Shown: positions 1-12,436 of the stretch, piece after piece
How the letters are laid out: each line of letters starts with the position of its first letter
Numbering within the stretch: the stretch's first letter is position 1
Assembly (NCBI GenBank): GCA_035574915.1
Contig: DATLYJ010000063.1
Coordinates: 1-42,929, forward strand
Length of the DNA stretch: 42,929 nucleotides
Direction of reading: 5' to 3'
From: Dehalococcoidia bacterium
GTDB lineage: Bacteria; Chloroflexota; Dehalococcoidia; DSTF01; WHTK01
Position numbers and translations under genes: made by a program
The notes under the pieces: model-generated
What the model saw: the letters and a program-made list of their open reading frames with translations, nothing else
Database searches by the model: none
What the model was told of the DNA's origin: nothing

Positions 1-1
1 C

Positions 2-484
2 ATCGTCACCTTCGTCGACGTTTCAGGCTACCTGCCCGGCACCGCCCAGGAGTACGCCGGCATCATCAACCACGGCGCCAAGCTGGTGTTCGCCTACGCC
101 GAGGCCACCGTGCCGAAGATCACCTGCATCCTGCGCAAGGCTTACGGCGGCGCCTACGTCGCCATGGGGTCGAAGCACCTCGGCGGCGACCTGAACCTGA
201 GCTGGCCCACGGGCGCTATCGCCGTCACGGGCCCCGATGCCGCTGCGCCCATCATCTTCCGCAGCCAGATCGAGCGCGCCGCCGACCCCGTAGCCGAACG
301 CGCAAAGCTGGTCCAGGAGTACGAGGCGCGTTTCGCCAACCCCTACATCTCCGCCTCCCGCGGTTTCATAGACGACGTGATCGACCCCCGCGACACGCGC
401 CCCAAGATCATCCGGGGCCTCGACATGCTCCAGAACAAGGTCGAACGCAACCCCGCGAAGAAGCACGGCAACATCCCTCTCTGA
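2..484 (+). CDS. Acyl-CoA carboxylase carboxyltransferase (beta) subunit, 3' end
   Basis: This is the C-terminal part of a biotin-dependent acyl-CoA carboxylase carboxyltransferase, which moves carboxybiotin CO2 to propionyl-CoA or acetyl-CoA. The reading frame is open from base 2, so the 5' part lies outside the window. Visible crotonase-fold features are the Gly-Ala-Lys-Leu segment, the AYGGAYVAMGSKHLGGD stretch and the conserved PccB-like end KHGNIPL. The segment after AYGGAYVAM, with WP and AVTGPDAAAPIIF, matches propionyl/acyl-CoA carboxylase beta chains. Substrate specificity cannot be read from this fragment. The biotin carboxylase partner is not in view. The stop is TGA at 482-484. 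Confidence 0.88.
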   Translation: MVTFVDVSGYLPGTAQEYAGIINHGAKLVFAYAEATVPKITCILRKAYGGAYVAMGSKHLGGDLNLSWPTGAIAVTGPDAAAPIIFRSQIERAADPVAERAKLVQEYEARFANPYISASRGFIDDVIDPRDTRPKIIRGLDMLQNKVERNPAKKHGNIPL

Positions 485-523
485 GAGCGGCCATCTATCC
501 GCTCCGCACTCCGCACCCCTGGC

Positions 524-563
524 GCGGACGCCAAACGGCACGGACGCGGCGCTTTGCGTCCGC
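524..563 (+). terminator. GC-rich hairpin after the carboxylase gene, weak terminator candidate
   Basis: CGGACGC at 541-547 pairs with GCGTCCG at 556-562 around an 8-nt loop. A second copy of GCGGACGC at 524-531 could compete for the same 3' arm. No T-tract follows, so intrinsic termination is doubtful. Confidence 0.3.
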
Positions 564-614
564 AATTGACATATCAGATCCGCATACCGAGTTAACCGCT
601 TCACTCACTCCAGC

Positions 615-643
615 GTTTTATCTAAGACGGACCACGGTATAAT
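615..643 (+). promoter_or_regulatory. Promoter of the first surface-protein gene
   Basis: A perfect TATAAT lies at 638-643 in otherwise GC-rich DNA, with a poor -35 match (GTTTTA, 615-620) 17 nt upstream. Transcription would start near 650, giving a leader of about 100 nt before the TTG at 754. A TTGACA at 566-571 is also present but lacks a good -10 at the right distance. Confidence 0.6.
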
Positions 644-649
644 CCGGTG

Positions 650-753
650 GCCTGTTGAGCCTCGATTTTGTAAGGTCGAGGAACGACTCAGTAGCCGAGT
701 CCGGTCTCGACGCCGGGAGCAGCAAGGAAGCCAACCTCGAAGGGAGTCGAGTC
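650..753 (+). promoter_or_regulatory. Structured 5' leader of the first surface-protein gene
   Basis: Three stems can be drawn: CCTCGA 660-665 with TCGAGG 676-681; GACTC 685-689 with GAGTC 697-701; and CTCGAC 706-711 with GTCGAG 746-751. The last one encloses and partly covers the ribosome-binding site GAAGGGAG (739-746) of the TTG start at 754, so it could gate translation. It matches no riboswitch class I recognise. Confidence 0.4.
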
Positions 754-2295
754 TTGCCTCAAAGCAAAAATCCCCGCCCGCCTGCCGACGCGTCACTTTC
801 GGAGTCCGGCCGAGCCGGCTTGAGCCTCGGCCTTTTTCTCGCCCTCGCTGGCGCCGTCGTTGTAGTGGCGGCCATGGCCGGCACCTCCCCGCTAGCGTCT
901 GGCGCCGACAACGCCTCCGTTCCGGTTTTCGAGCAATGCGCCAACGGGCAATCCCCCAGCATCGCTCTGGACTGCCCGGACGGCTGGATAAACGGCATCC
1001 TCAACCAGAACAACTCACATTACGGCGAAGATGAGTCCGTACCTCAGCACGCCCTGCTGGAGTTGGACAGCGGCACTTCCACCGGGCGCTCCTTCGAGAT
1101 CACCTACCAGACCCTCAAGGGCGGCATTCACGCATACGACTCGCTTGCGCGCTGGGATTACTCCCAGACTGGCCTGACCGCGAAGCCCTGCGACGGCATT
1201 AACCCATCCGTCTTCACGTGCTCGTCCTTCGTCGACGCACCGATCCCTCCGGGCAACGGCGGTTCGCACGAGCTCCCGGCAGGGGACCGGACGATCCGCT
1301 GCTACGGCTGCAGCAGCGTGAGCGTTTCGTTCGTTGGTCCCACCACCCTCGCCACCTCGGGCGACGAGCACGCGACGATGTTGGTCACGTACAGCGTTAG
1401 CCAGACGCCGACCAAGCAGAATCCCGTGCGCGTACTCTTCCTCTGGGGAGGCCACACGGCCGCCAGCGCCGGACCGCGCGGCTGGGGCGCAGGCCTGGGT
1501 TCTTCCTTCATCAGCGGCGGCCCTTACCACATGCGCATAACAGCAACCGATGGAGTCGCGGTCGGCAACCGCGACAACCAGATACAGGGCGCCGCCATCA
1601 GCACACCCACGCTTACGCCAACCAACACGAACACGGCCACGCCGACCAGAACCCCGACGAACACTCCCACCAACACCCCGACGAACACGCCTACCAACAC
1701 CGCGACGGCTACCCCTACGGACACGCCCACCAACACACCCACCAACACGCCGACGAACACTCCGACGAACACCCCGACGAACACTCCCACCAACACCCCG
1801 ACGAACACGCCTACCAACACCGCGACGGCTACCCCTACGGACACGCCCACGAACACGCCGACCCCGACAGCCACTAACACTCCCACCATCACGCCGACTG
1901 GCACCCCGCGGCCGACCGACACTCCGACCCCGACTGACACGCCCACCAACACGCCCACGAGCAGCCCCACTAACACGCCCACCAACACGGCGACCCCGAC
2001 GCGGACGAACACGCCCGTCAACACCAACACGCCCGCACCCAGCGAGACGCCAGTCATCGTGATCACGCCGACGAACACGCCGCCACCTACGAACACGCCA
2101 GCCCCGACCTTCACGGCCCAGGTGCTGGCGGTCCAGGCCACCCCGACGCCCGTCTCGCAGGTCGCCGGAGTGAGCGAACTGCCTCGCACCGGCGCGCCCG
2201 CTTCCAGTGGCGCGGGCGACGCGCTCCTGGCCCTCGGAGTGCTGATGCTCTTCGGTGGCGGCGCGCTCCTCGCCACAGCCCGGCGCCGCACCTAG
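754..2295 (+). CDS. Cell-surface protein with Thr-Pro repeat stalk and LPRTG-type sorting signal
   Basis: About 513 aa if started at TTG 754, chosen because GAAGGGAG lies 7 nt upstream. The frame stays open to a TTG at 655, but that is only about 12 nt after the TATAAT. The order is: a hydrophobic N-terminal export segment (about 18-45); a Cys-containing ectodomain (about 55-285) with the [20 protein letters not shown] motif; a stalk of TPTNTPTN repeats (about 285-455); LPRTG at 476-480; a hydrophobic stretch and an RRR tail. That end fits a sortase substrate or a membrane anchor. No sortase gene is in view. The ectodomain is related to that of the next gene. Its function is unknown; adhesion or an envelope role is inference. 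Confidence 0.8.
   Translation: MPQSKNPRPPADASLSESGRAGLSLGLFLALAGAVVVVAAMAGTSPLASGADNASVPVFEQCANGQSPSIALDCPDGWINGILNQNNSHYGEDESVPQHALLELDSGTSTGRSFEITYQTLKGGIHAYDSLARWDYSQTGLTAKPCDGINPSVFTCSSFVDAPIPPGNGGSHELPAGDRTIRCYGCSSVSVSFVGPTTLATSGDEHATMLVTYSVSQTPTKQNPVRVLFLWGGHTAASAGPRGWGAGLGSSFISGGPYHMRITATDGVAVGNRDNQIQGAAISTPTLTPTNTNTATPTRTPTNTPTNTPTNTPTNTATATPTDTPTNTPTNTPTNTPTNTPTNTPTNTPTNTPTNTATATPTDTPTNTPTPTATNTPTITPTGTPRPTDTPTPTDTPTNTPTSSPTNTPTNTATPTRTNTPVNTNTPAPSETPVIVITPTNTPPPTNTPAPTFTAQVLAVQATPTPVSQVAGVSELPRTGAPASSGAGDALLALGVLMLFGGGALLATARRRT
1606..2115 (+). repeat. 12-bp-unit coding repeat (TPTN stalk) with an 80-bp internal duplication
   Basis: Degenerate tandem repeats of a 12-bp unit of the AACACGCCCACC kind encode the TPTN stalk. 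The DNA at 1651-1730 recurs exactly at 1771-1850, an offset of 120 bp. This indicates a recent internal expansion by slippage or unequal crossing-over. Confidence 0.85.
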
Positions 2296-2314
2296 CCGCC
2301 GGTCACGCCCGACC

Positions 2315-2353
2315 CTGGAGCCCCTGGCCTCGCGCCGGGGGCTCCAGTCTTTC
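2315..2353 (+). terminator. Rho-independent terminator after the first surface-protein gene
   Basis: A perfect 10-bp stem (CTGGAGCCCC 2315-2324 with GGGGCTCCAG 2338-2347) and a 13-nt loop are followed by TCTTTC. It begins 20 nt after the stop codon. Confidence 0.75.
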
Positions 2354-2392
2354 TGCGACGGAGCGCCGTCACGCCGACGGCCCGGCGCCTTG

Positions 2393-2474
2393 ATCCGAGT
2401 ACTGGTGACCCCGACGCGCGTCCCGGAGATCGCTGGCGTCGCCGCACTGTCGCGCACCGGTCCGGCCGCGCCGC
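2393..2474 (+). pseudogene. Remnant of a third surface protein: decayed C-terminal sorting-signal region
   Basis: Translated in the frame starting at 2393, the DNA reads VTPTRVPEIAGVAALSRTG and then PAAP. This lines up with [19 protein letters not shown] of the preceding gene and [20 protein letters not shown] of the next. It lies outside any gene, after the terminator of the first gene, with no stalk upstream and no hydrophobic tail downstream. LPxTG has become LSRTG. It looks like the leftover of a deleted or recombined paralogue. The rest of the non-coding stretch 2296-2822 holds the terminator at 2315, a promoter near 2590 and a long leader. Confidence 0.6.
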
Positions 2475-2588
2475 GACCGCGGCCCGGCGGCCTCGGGCGT
2501 CACTCCGAAAGCCGCCCCATGAGCAAGTTCTGTGAAGTTATTCGCACTTGAAATGTCTTTCGGTTGCGCACGAAGCCCAGCGATCGTG

Positions 2589-2594
2589 TATACA
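2589..2594 (+). promoter_or_regulatory. Probable -10 element of the second surface-protein gene
   Basis: TATACA (in GTGTATACAT) stands in an AT-poor setting. The best -35 candidate is TTGCGC at 2564-2569 with a long 19-nt spacer. Transcription from here gives a leader of about 220 nt before the ATG at 2823. Confidence 0.4.
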
Positions 2595-2600
2595 TAAAGG

Positions 2601-2822
2601 GCCCGTGACAGCCGCTACGGCTGCTCGCGCACCGGCCGGATTCCGGACCCGGCCGGACGGCAACGACCCTTCTCCCGCCCCGGCGCGTCCCGCAGCGCCT
2701 TGAAAGAAGGCAGCCCCGCAGCAACCTGCGCGTAACGCAGGCTGTCTCAGGGCGTTAGTGATAGGTGAGACGCTGACCTAAACCGGCAGGGATCGCACTA
2801 CCCAGGACGAAGGGATTCGGCC
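2601..2822 (+). promoter_or_regulatory. Long structured leader of the second surface-protein gene
   Basis: The last 120 nt contain nested stems: CAGCC 2711-2715 with GGCTG 2740-2744, enclosing CCTGCG 2725-2730 with CGCAGG 2736-2741, then GTCTCA 2744-2749 with TGAGAC 2766-2771. A purine-rich ribosome-binding site GAAGGGA precedes the ATG. The spacing and stems resemble a cis-regulatory RNA, but I do not see the conserved cores of c-di-GMP-I or -II, c-di-AMP, SAM, cobalamin, TPP or T-box elements. Confidence 0.4.
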
Positions 2823-5567
<2,745 letters not shown>

Positions 5568-5590
5568 CTGGACAGGCCGACATCAATCAG

Positions 5591-5620
5591 GGAGGCGGGC
5601 CTCAGGGCCCGCCTCCTTTT
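5591..5620 (+). terminator. Rho-independent terminator after the second surface-protein gene
   Basis: A perfect 11-bp stem GGAGGCGGGCC / GGCCCGCCTCC (5591-5601, 5606-5616) with loop TCAG is followed directly by TTTT. It is the clearest terminator in the window. Confidence 0.92.
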
Positions 5621-5670
5621 GCATTCGCCGCGCGCGCCGGCGGCCGGGATCGCGACGCTGCCGCTGGGCG

Positions 5671-5676
5671 TATAAT
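5671..5676 (+). promoter_or_regulatory. -10 element upstream of aconitase
   Basis: A perfect TATAAT in the context GGCGTATAATCAGG. No convincing -35 lies 16-18 nt upstream. The predicted start is near 5683, leaving about 200 nt before the acnA ATG. Confidence 0.55.
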
Positions 5677-5682
5677 CAGGGT

Positions 5683-5820
5683 GCCGGTCCTCGAAGGCCT
5701 CAGCCCGGGCCCAACGGGTCGCCGCTGGCGACAGTCGCGGGCGAGGGGGACGGTCCGCCGCCGCGGGGTTTGATACCTAGTAAAGGGCCCTAGTCCTGCC
5801 GGACCGGGCCCTCCTGTTTT
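5683..5820 (+). ncRNA. Candidate small RNA or attenuated leader ahead of aconitase
   Basis: An RNA of about 138 nt is bounded by the TATAAT at 5671-5676 and a strong terminator hairpin at 5784-5820. No convincing ORF with a ribosome-binding site was seen inside it. It could be a free-standing small RNA or a leader whose terminator is conditionally read through into acnA. It does not show the conserved loop of SRP RNA or any riboswitch core I know. The non-coding stretch 5568-5884 is thus a terminator, this unit and about 65 nt of further leader. Confidence 0.4.
5784..5820 (+). terminator. Intrinsic terminator or attenuator upstream of aconitase
   Basis: AGGGCCC (5784-5790) pairs with GGGCCCT (5806-5812), continued inward by GTCC 5793-5796 with GGAC 5801-5804 around loop TGCC. 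CCTGTTTTCTC follows. It sits 65 nt before acnA and after the acnA-proximal promoter. Confidence 0.7.
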
Positions 5821-5884
5821 CTCTGGGCGCCGGGACCGACGGGGCAGGCAAGCCCGCGCAAGCGGGCCTGGAAGGGGGTCCATC

Positions 5885-8728
<2,844 letters not shown>

Positions 8729-8732
8729 GGAT

Positions 8733-9161
8733 ATGAGCGCGGAGCGGCCGGAGTACTCGGGCCTGGACCACGTGCAGCTAACCATCCCGCAGGGGTCAGA
8801 AAGCGTGGCGCGCCGGTTCTACGTTGGCATCCTTGGCATGGAGGAAATCCCCAAGCCCGAGTCCCTGACGGCCCGGGGAGGCCTATGGCTGCGCATCGGC
8901 GCGCACGAGCTGCATCTGGGCGTCGAGGAGCGCCAGCCGGAGTCGCGGAGGCATCCCGGCATCGTCGTCCGCGCCCTCGACCTCTTGCGCTCGCGCCTGA
9001 AGGCCGCCGGGATCGACCCGGACGTCGACAGGCCGCCGGAGCGGCCGGGATTCAACCGCATTCACTTTCGCGACCCCTTCGGCAACCGCCTGGAATTCAT
9101 GGAGCGCGCCCCGGTGATCGAGGCCCGCCCGGCTCCTGCTGGAGGCGAACATGGAGGCTAG
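8733..9161 (+). CDS. VOC-family (glyoxalase/dioxygenase-fold) protein
   Basis: 142 aa. It carries the vicinal-oxygen-chelate pattern: LDHVQL near the N-terminus gives a candidate metal His, a second His lies in ELHLGVE, and [13 protein letters not shown] ends the fold with the usual Glu ligand. This is the one-fold layout of small metal-dependent lyases, isomerases or resistance proteins, and the substrate cannot be told from sequence. It starts 4 nt after acnA, with GAGG close upstream, and its end overlaps the purE start by 11 nt, so it is probably co-translated with both. Confidence 0.8.
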   Translation: MSAERPEYSGLDHVQLTIPQGSESVARRFYVGILGMEEIPKPESLTARGGLWLRIGAHELHLGVEERQPESRRHPGIVVRALDLLRSRLKAAGIDPDVDRPPERPGFNRIHFRDPFGNRLEFMERAPVIEARPAPAGGEHGG

Positions 9162-9648
9162 CAAACCCCTCGTCGGCGTGATCATGGGCTCGAAGTCGGA
9201 CTGGGAGACCATGTCCGCCGCCTGCGAGGTGCTCGACGCCCTCGGTGTCCCTTACGAGACGCGCGTCGTCTCCGCCCACCGCACGCCCGACCTCATGTTT
9301 GAGTACGCCTCCACCGCTGAGGCCCGCGGTATCGAGGTCATCATCGCCGGCGCGGGCGGCGCCGCGCACCTCCCCGGCATGACGGCCGCCAAGACCCACC
9401 TCCCCGTCCTGGGCGTCCCGATCGAATCGAAGGCCCTCAAGGGCCTCGATTCCCTCCTCTCCATCGCCCAGATGCCGGGCGGCGTGCCCGTCGGCACGAT
9501 GGCCATCGGCCGCGCCGGCGCAACCAACGCCGCGCTCCTCGCCGCTGGCATCCTCTCGCTCAAGCACGAACGGGTCCGAGAAGCCCTCAAGGCCCACCGC
9601 GCCCGCCAGACGCAGGCCGTGCTCGAGAATCCTGACCCCAGGTCATGA
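9151..9648 (+). CDS. purE: 5-(carboxyamino)imidazole ribonucleotide mutase PurE
   Basis: 165 aa. It converts N5-CAIR to CAIR in purine synthesis. Class I PurE signatures are present: [10 protein letters not shown] (residues 12-21) for the phosphate site and SAHRTP (41-46) with the catalytic His43. [11 protein letters not shown] and a Pro-rich [11 protein letters not shown] end complete the small octameric fold. It overlaps the upstream VOC gene and is followed after 46 nt by purK, which makes the N5-CAIR substrate. Confidence 0.96.
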   Translation: MEASKPLVGVIMGSKSDWETMSAACEVLDALGVPYETRVVSAHRTPDLMFEYASTAEARGIEVIIAGAGGAAHLPGMTAAKTHLPVLGVPIESKALKGLDSLLSIAQMPGGVPVGTMAIGRAGATNAALLAAGILSLKHERVREALKAHRARQTQAVLENPDPRS

Positions 9649-9694
9649 CGCCGCAGGCTCAGCAGCCTCCCGAGACCGGCCCGGGGAGCGGCGC

Positions 9695-10861
9695 TTGAAG
9701 GTCGGCGTCCTCGGCGGCGGCCAGCTCGGGCGAATGCTCGCCCTCGCGGGCTACCCCCTCGGCCTTCAGTTCCGGATCTTCGACCCGGCGCCGGACGCCT
9801 GCGCCGGGCAGGTGGTCGCGGACCACGTGGCTGCCGCCTTCGATGACCAGGCGGCCCTCAGGCGCTTCGCCGACGGCCTCGACGTCGTGACGTACGAGTG
9901 GGAGAACGTGCCCGTGGCGACGGTGCGCTTCCTGCAGCGCCTCGTCACCGTGTACCCGCCCGTCGAGGCCCTGGAGGTCGCGCAGGACCGCTTTCTCGAG
10001 AAGAGCTTGTTCCGCAAGCTCGGCATCGACACCGCGCCCTTCGCCGCCGTGGAGAGCCTCGCTGGCCTGCGCGACGCCGTGCGCGCGGTCGGCCTGCCCG
10101 CCGTCCTCAAGACGCGTCGCCTGGGCTACGACGGCAAGGGGCAGTACCGCCTGCAGTCAGAGGGCGACATCGCGGCGGCCTGGGAGGCGGTCGGCGGCGC
10201 GCCCTCGATCCTGGAAGGCTTCGTGCCCTTTCGCCGCGAGCTTTCGGTCCTGGCGGTGCGGAGCGCAGCGGTGCCTGCTCCTGACCTCGAGGGGACACGA
10301 CGCCATGCCGCGGCTTCGCCCGCGGCGCCGGCGGGCGAGTTCGAGTTCTACGCCCTCCCCGAAAACGTGCACCGCGATGGCATCCTGCGCGTCTCTCGCG
10401 CGCCTGCGCCGGGCCTGGACCCGGAGATGCAGGCCCGGGCGGAGGACATCGCCGCGCTGGTCATGGAGGCCACCGGGTACATCGGAGTGCTGGCCATCGA
10501 ACTCTTCGAGCACGCGGGCCGCCTGCTGGCCAACGAGATGGCGCCGCGCGTGCACAACTCCGGCCACTGGACCATTGAGGGCGCCGAGACGAGCCAGTTC
10601 GAGAACCACTTGCGCGCCATCTGCGGCCTGCCCCTTGGCCCCGTAGCGGCGAGGGGCCATTCGGCAATGGTGAACCTCATCGGCAGTGTGCCAGACTCGA
10701 AAGCGGTGCTTCGCATACCCGGCGCCCATCTGCACCTGTATGGCAAGGAGCCTCGCCCCGGCCGCAAGCTGGGCCACGTTACCCTCCGCGCCGATGACCC
10801 TGCATCTATCGAAGAATCCCTCAGTCAGTTGCTTGGACTGATAGAGAGCGTTGGGGGATAG
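9695..10861 (+). CDS. purK: N5-carboxyaminoimidazole ribonucleotide synthase PurK
   Basis: 388 aa ATP-grasp enzyme that carboxylates AIR with ATP and bicarbonate. It begins with TTG preceded by GGGGAG. GGGQLGRML at the N-terminus, KTRRLGYDGKGQ, the SILEGFVPF hinge and ELFEHAGRLLANEMAPRVHNSGHWTIEG are canonical. Compared with usual PurK, an Ala/Pro-rich insert of about 20-25 residues (about 190-215) interrupts the beta-strand that normally runs from ELSVLAVR straight into EFEFY. It is probably a surface loop. It is paired with purE as in most bacteria. Confidence 0.95.
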   Translation: MKVGVLGGGQLGRMLALAGYPLGLQFRIFDPAPDACAGQVVADHVAAAFDDQAALRRFADGLDVVTYEWENVPVATVRFLQRLVTVYPPVEALEVAQDRFLEKSLFRKLGIDTAPFAAVESLAGLRDAVRAVGLPAVLKTRRLGYDGKGQYRLQSEGDIAAAWEAVGGAPSILEGFVPFRRELSVLAVRSAAVPAPDLEGTRRHAAASPAAPAGEFEFYALPENVHRDGILRVSRAPAPGLDPEMQARAEDIAALVMEATGYIGVLAIELFEHAGRLLANEMAPRVHNSGHWTIEGAETSQFENHLRAICGLPLGPVAARGHSAMVNLIGSVPDSKAVLRIPGAHLHLYGKEPRPGRKLGHVTLRADDPASIEESLSQLLGLIESVGG

Positions 10862-10867
10862 GGTATC

Positions 10868-12415
10868 ATGGTGACAGCACAGACTTTCACGAGGTCTACG
10901 GCAATCACGGAAGGCACGACAAGCTTCTATGGTTTTGCTGAGCTCCCGTTCGACTTACCTGAGCAGCTGCATGAGTTAAACCCTTGGTGGGCAGGAAAGC
11001 CCGGGAGGGTTCTACCTAGCTACAGGCGTTGGGCGTTCCGTGAGGTAAAGTCGAAACTCCAAGCCGGACTCGCTCCTGCCGTGGTCGTCCGAGGCCCTCG
11101 CCAGGTCGGGAAGACGACGCTCCAGGAACAGCTCATCGAGGATCTGCTTGCTGAGGGTGTGCCGCCTACACACCTTTTCCGCGTTCAATTCGATGACATT
11201 CCGGCGCTAAGAGCCCTGAAGCAGCCGATTCTGACACTTGCAAGGTGGTATCAACGCTACATTCTCCGCGAAACTTTCAACGAGACAGCGAGACAAGGAA
11301 GACCAGCATACATCTTTCTTGATGAAGTTCAAAACCTAAGCGACTGGGCTCCCCAAGTAAAGGCCCTGGTCGATACATGGACGGTGAAGGTCTTAGTGAC
11401 CGGGAGTTCAGCTCTACGAATAGAGGCTGGGCGAGACAGTCTCGCTGGCCGTATCACGACAGTCGAAATGGGGCCTTTCCTGGTACGTGAAATTGCTGAG
11501 TTGAATTTTCAGACTTCTCTCAAGCCTCTTCTGGGATCAAACGGACTAGAAGACCTGAAAGAACCAGATTTTTGGCAGCACGTAGTTCAATTCGGCATTG
11601 AAAATCGTGAAGATCGAGATAGGGCTTTTTCCCTCTTTTCGGAGCGCGGGGGCTATCCTGTTGCGTATGTTTCTGGAGCCTCTGTCCCTTGGGCACAGGT
11701 AGCGGATCAGCTGAACGAGACGGTTATTCAGCGCGTTATCCAACATGACTTGCGTATGGGAGACAAAGGACGGAAGCGTGATGAACGCCTCCTCGAAGAG
11801 GTGTTCAGGCTGGTCTGCCGGTATGCTGGACAGGCTCCGGGGCAGGCCGTGTATGTGCAAGAGCTCCACCGCTCCATGGGCGCAAACATTGGCTGGCAGC
11901 GAGTGCTGAGCTATCTCAAATTCCTTGAAGGATCACTTCTCGTCGCCCTGATCGCACCGCTAGAGATACGCCTCAAGAGACGGCGAGGCAACTACAAGCT
12001 CTGCCTCAGCGACCACGGGCTACGGGCGAGCTGGCTCCAAGAGATCATTCCGCTCGATCCAGTGCAACTCGAAAAGTCATCGCACCTGACGGATCTGGCA
12101 GGCCACCTAGCCGAGAGTGTCGTCGGTTACTTCTTCAACGGCCTTCCTCACCTAGACGTCGCTCACTTCCCGGAAAGGGGGGCTGAGCCAGAGGTTGACT
12201 TTGTGCTCACTATTGGGGATCGCCGCATTCCGGTGGAGGTTAAGTACCGGCGCCACATAGACCAGCACCGGGATACGCTCGGACTGCGGTCTTTCGTCGA
12301 GAAGGCCGTGAACAATGCACCCTTCGGTGTCCTGGTAACTCAGATGGATGGTCCGCCACTATCGGATCCGAGAATCATTTCGGTTCCGCTTAGCTCACTC
12401 CTCTTAATGAGATAA
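10868..12415 (+). CDS. AAA ATPase with C-terminal DUF4143 domain (accessory island gene)
   Basis: 515 aa. The N-terminal P-loop ATPase has Walker A GPRQVGKTT (76-84) and Walker B YIFLDEVQ (148-155, D152/E153) plus the LVTGSSAL sensor segment. The C-terminal DUF4143 region ends with a PD-(D/E)xK-like pattern D444...E457-V-K459 (EVDFVLTIGD, IPVEVKYR), which is nuclease-fold related. Proteins of this build are widespread, variably distributed and of unknown role. The gene uses many A/T-ending codons unlike its neighbours and sits 6 nt after purK and 21 nt before the isocitrate dehydrogenase gene. It looks like a horizontally acquired insertion in the metabolic block. Confidence 0.85.
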   Translation: MVTAQTFTRSTAITEGTTSFYGFAELPFDLPEQLHELNPWWAGKPGRVLPSYRRWAFREVKSKLQAGLAPAVVVRGPRQVGKTTLQEQLIEDLLAEGVPPTHLFRVQFDDIPALRALKQPILTLARWYQRYILRETFNETARQGRPAYIFLDEVQNLSDWAPQVKALVDTWTVKVLVTGSSALRIEAGRDSLAGRITTVEMGPFLVREIAELNFQTSLKPLLGSNGLEDLKEPDFWQHVVQFGIENREDRDRAFSLFSERGGYPVAYVSGASVPWAQVADQLNETVIQRVIQHDLRMGDKGRKRDERLLEEVFRLVCRYAGQAPGQAVYVQELHRSMGANIGWQRVLSYLKFLEGSLLVALIAPLEIRLKRRRGNYKLCLSDHGLRASWLQEIIPLDPVQLEKSSHLTDLAGHLAESVVGYFFNGLPHLDVAHFPERGAEPEVDFVLTIGDRRIPVEVKYRRHIDQHRDTLGLRSFVEKAVNNAPFGVLVTQMDGPPLSDPRIISVPLSSLLLMR

Positions 12416-12436
12416 GAACCTGAAGGGGGATCGCCG

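Noticed and set aside
655-753. N-terminal extension of the first surface protein from TTG 655
   Set aside because: The TTG is only about 12 nt after the TATAAT and lacks a ribosome-binding site, while TTG 754 has a good one.
1606-2115. Possible CRISPR-like array
   Set aside because: The repeats are 12-bp coding units without unique spacers.
1015-2457. Long Arg/Gly-rich and Val/Gly-rich open frames antisense to the first surface-protein gene
   Set aside because: They are read-throughs of the 12-bp repeat in other frames. Similar Val-Gly frames occur opposite the second stalk, as expected from the repeat.
2701-2822. c-di-GMP-I riboswitch in the second surface-protein leader
   Set aside because: A CCTAAACC string looked suggestive, but the GCAAA and ACGCAAAG core segments are absent.
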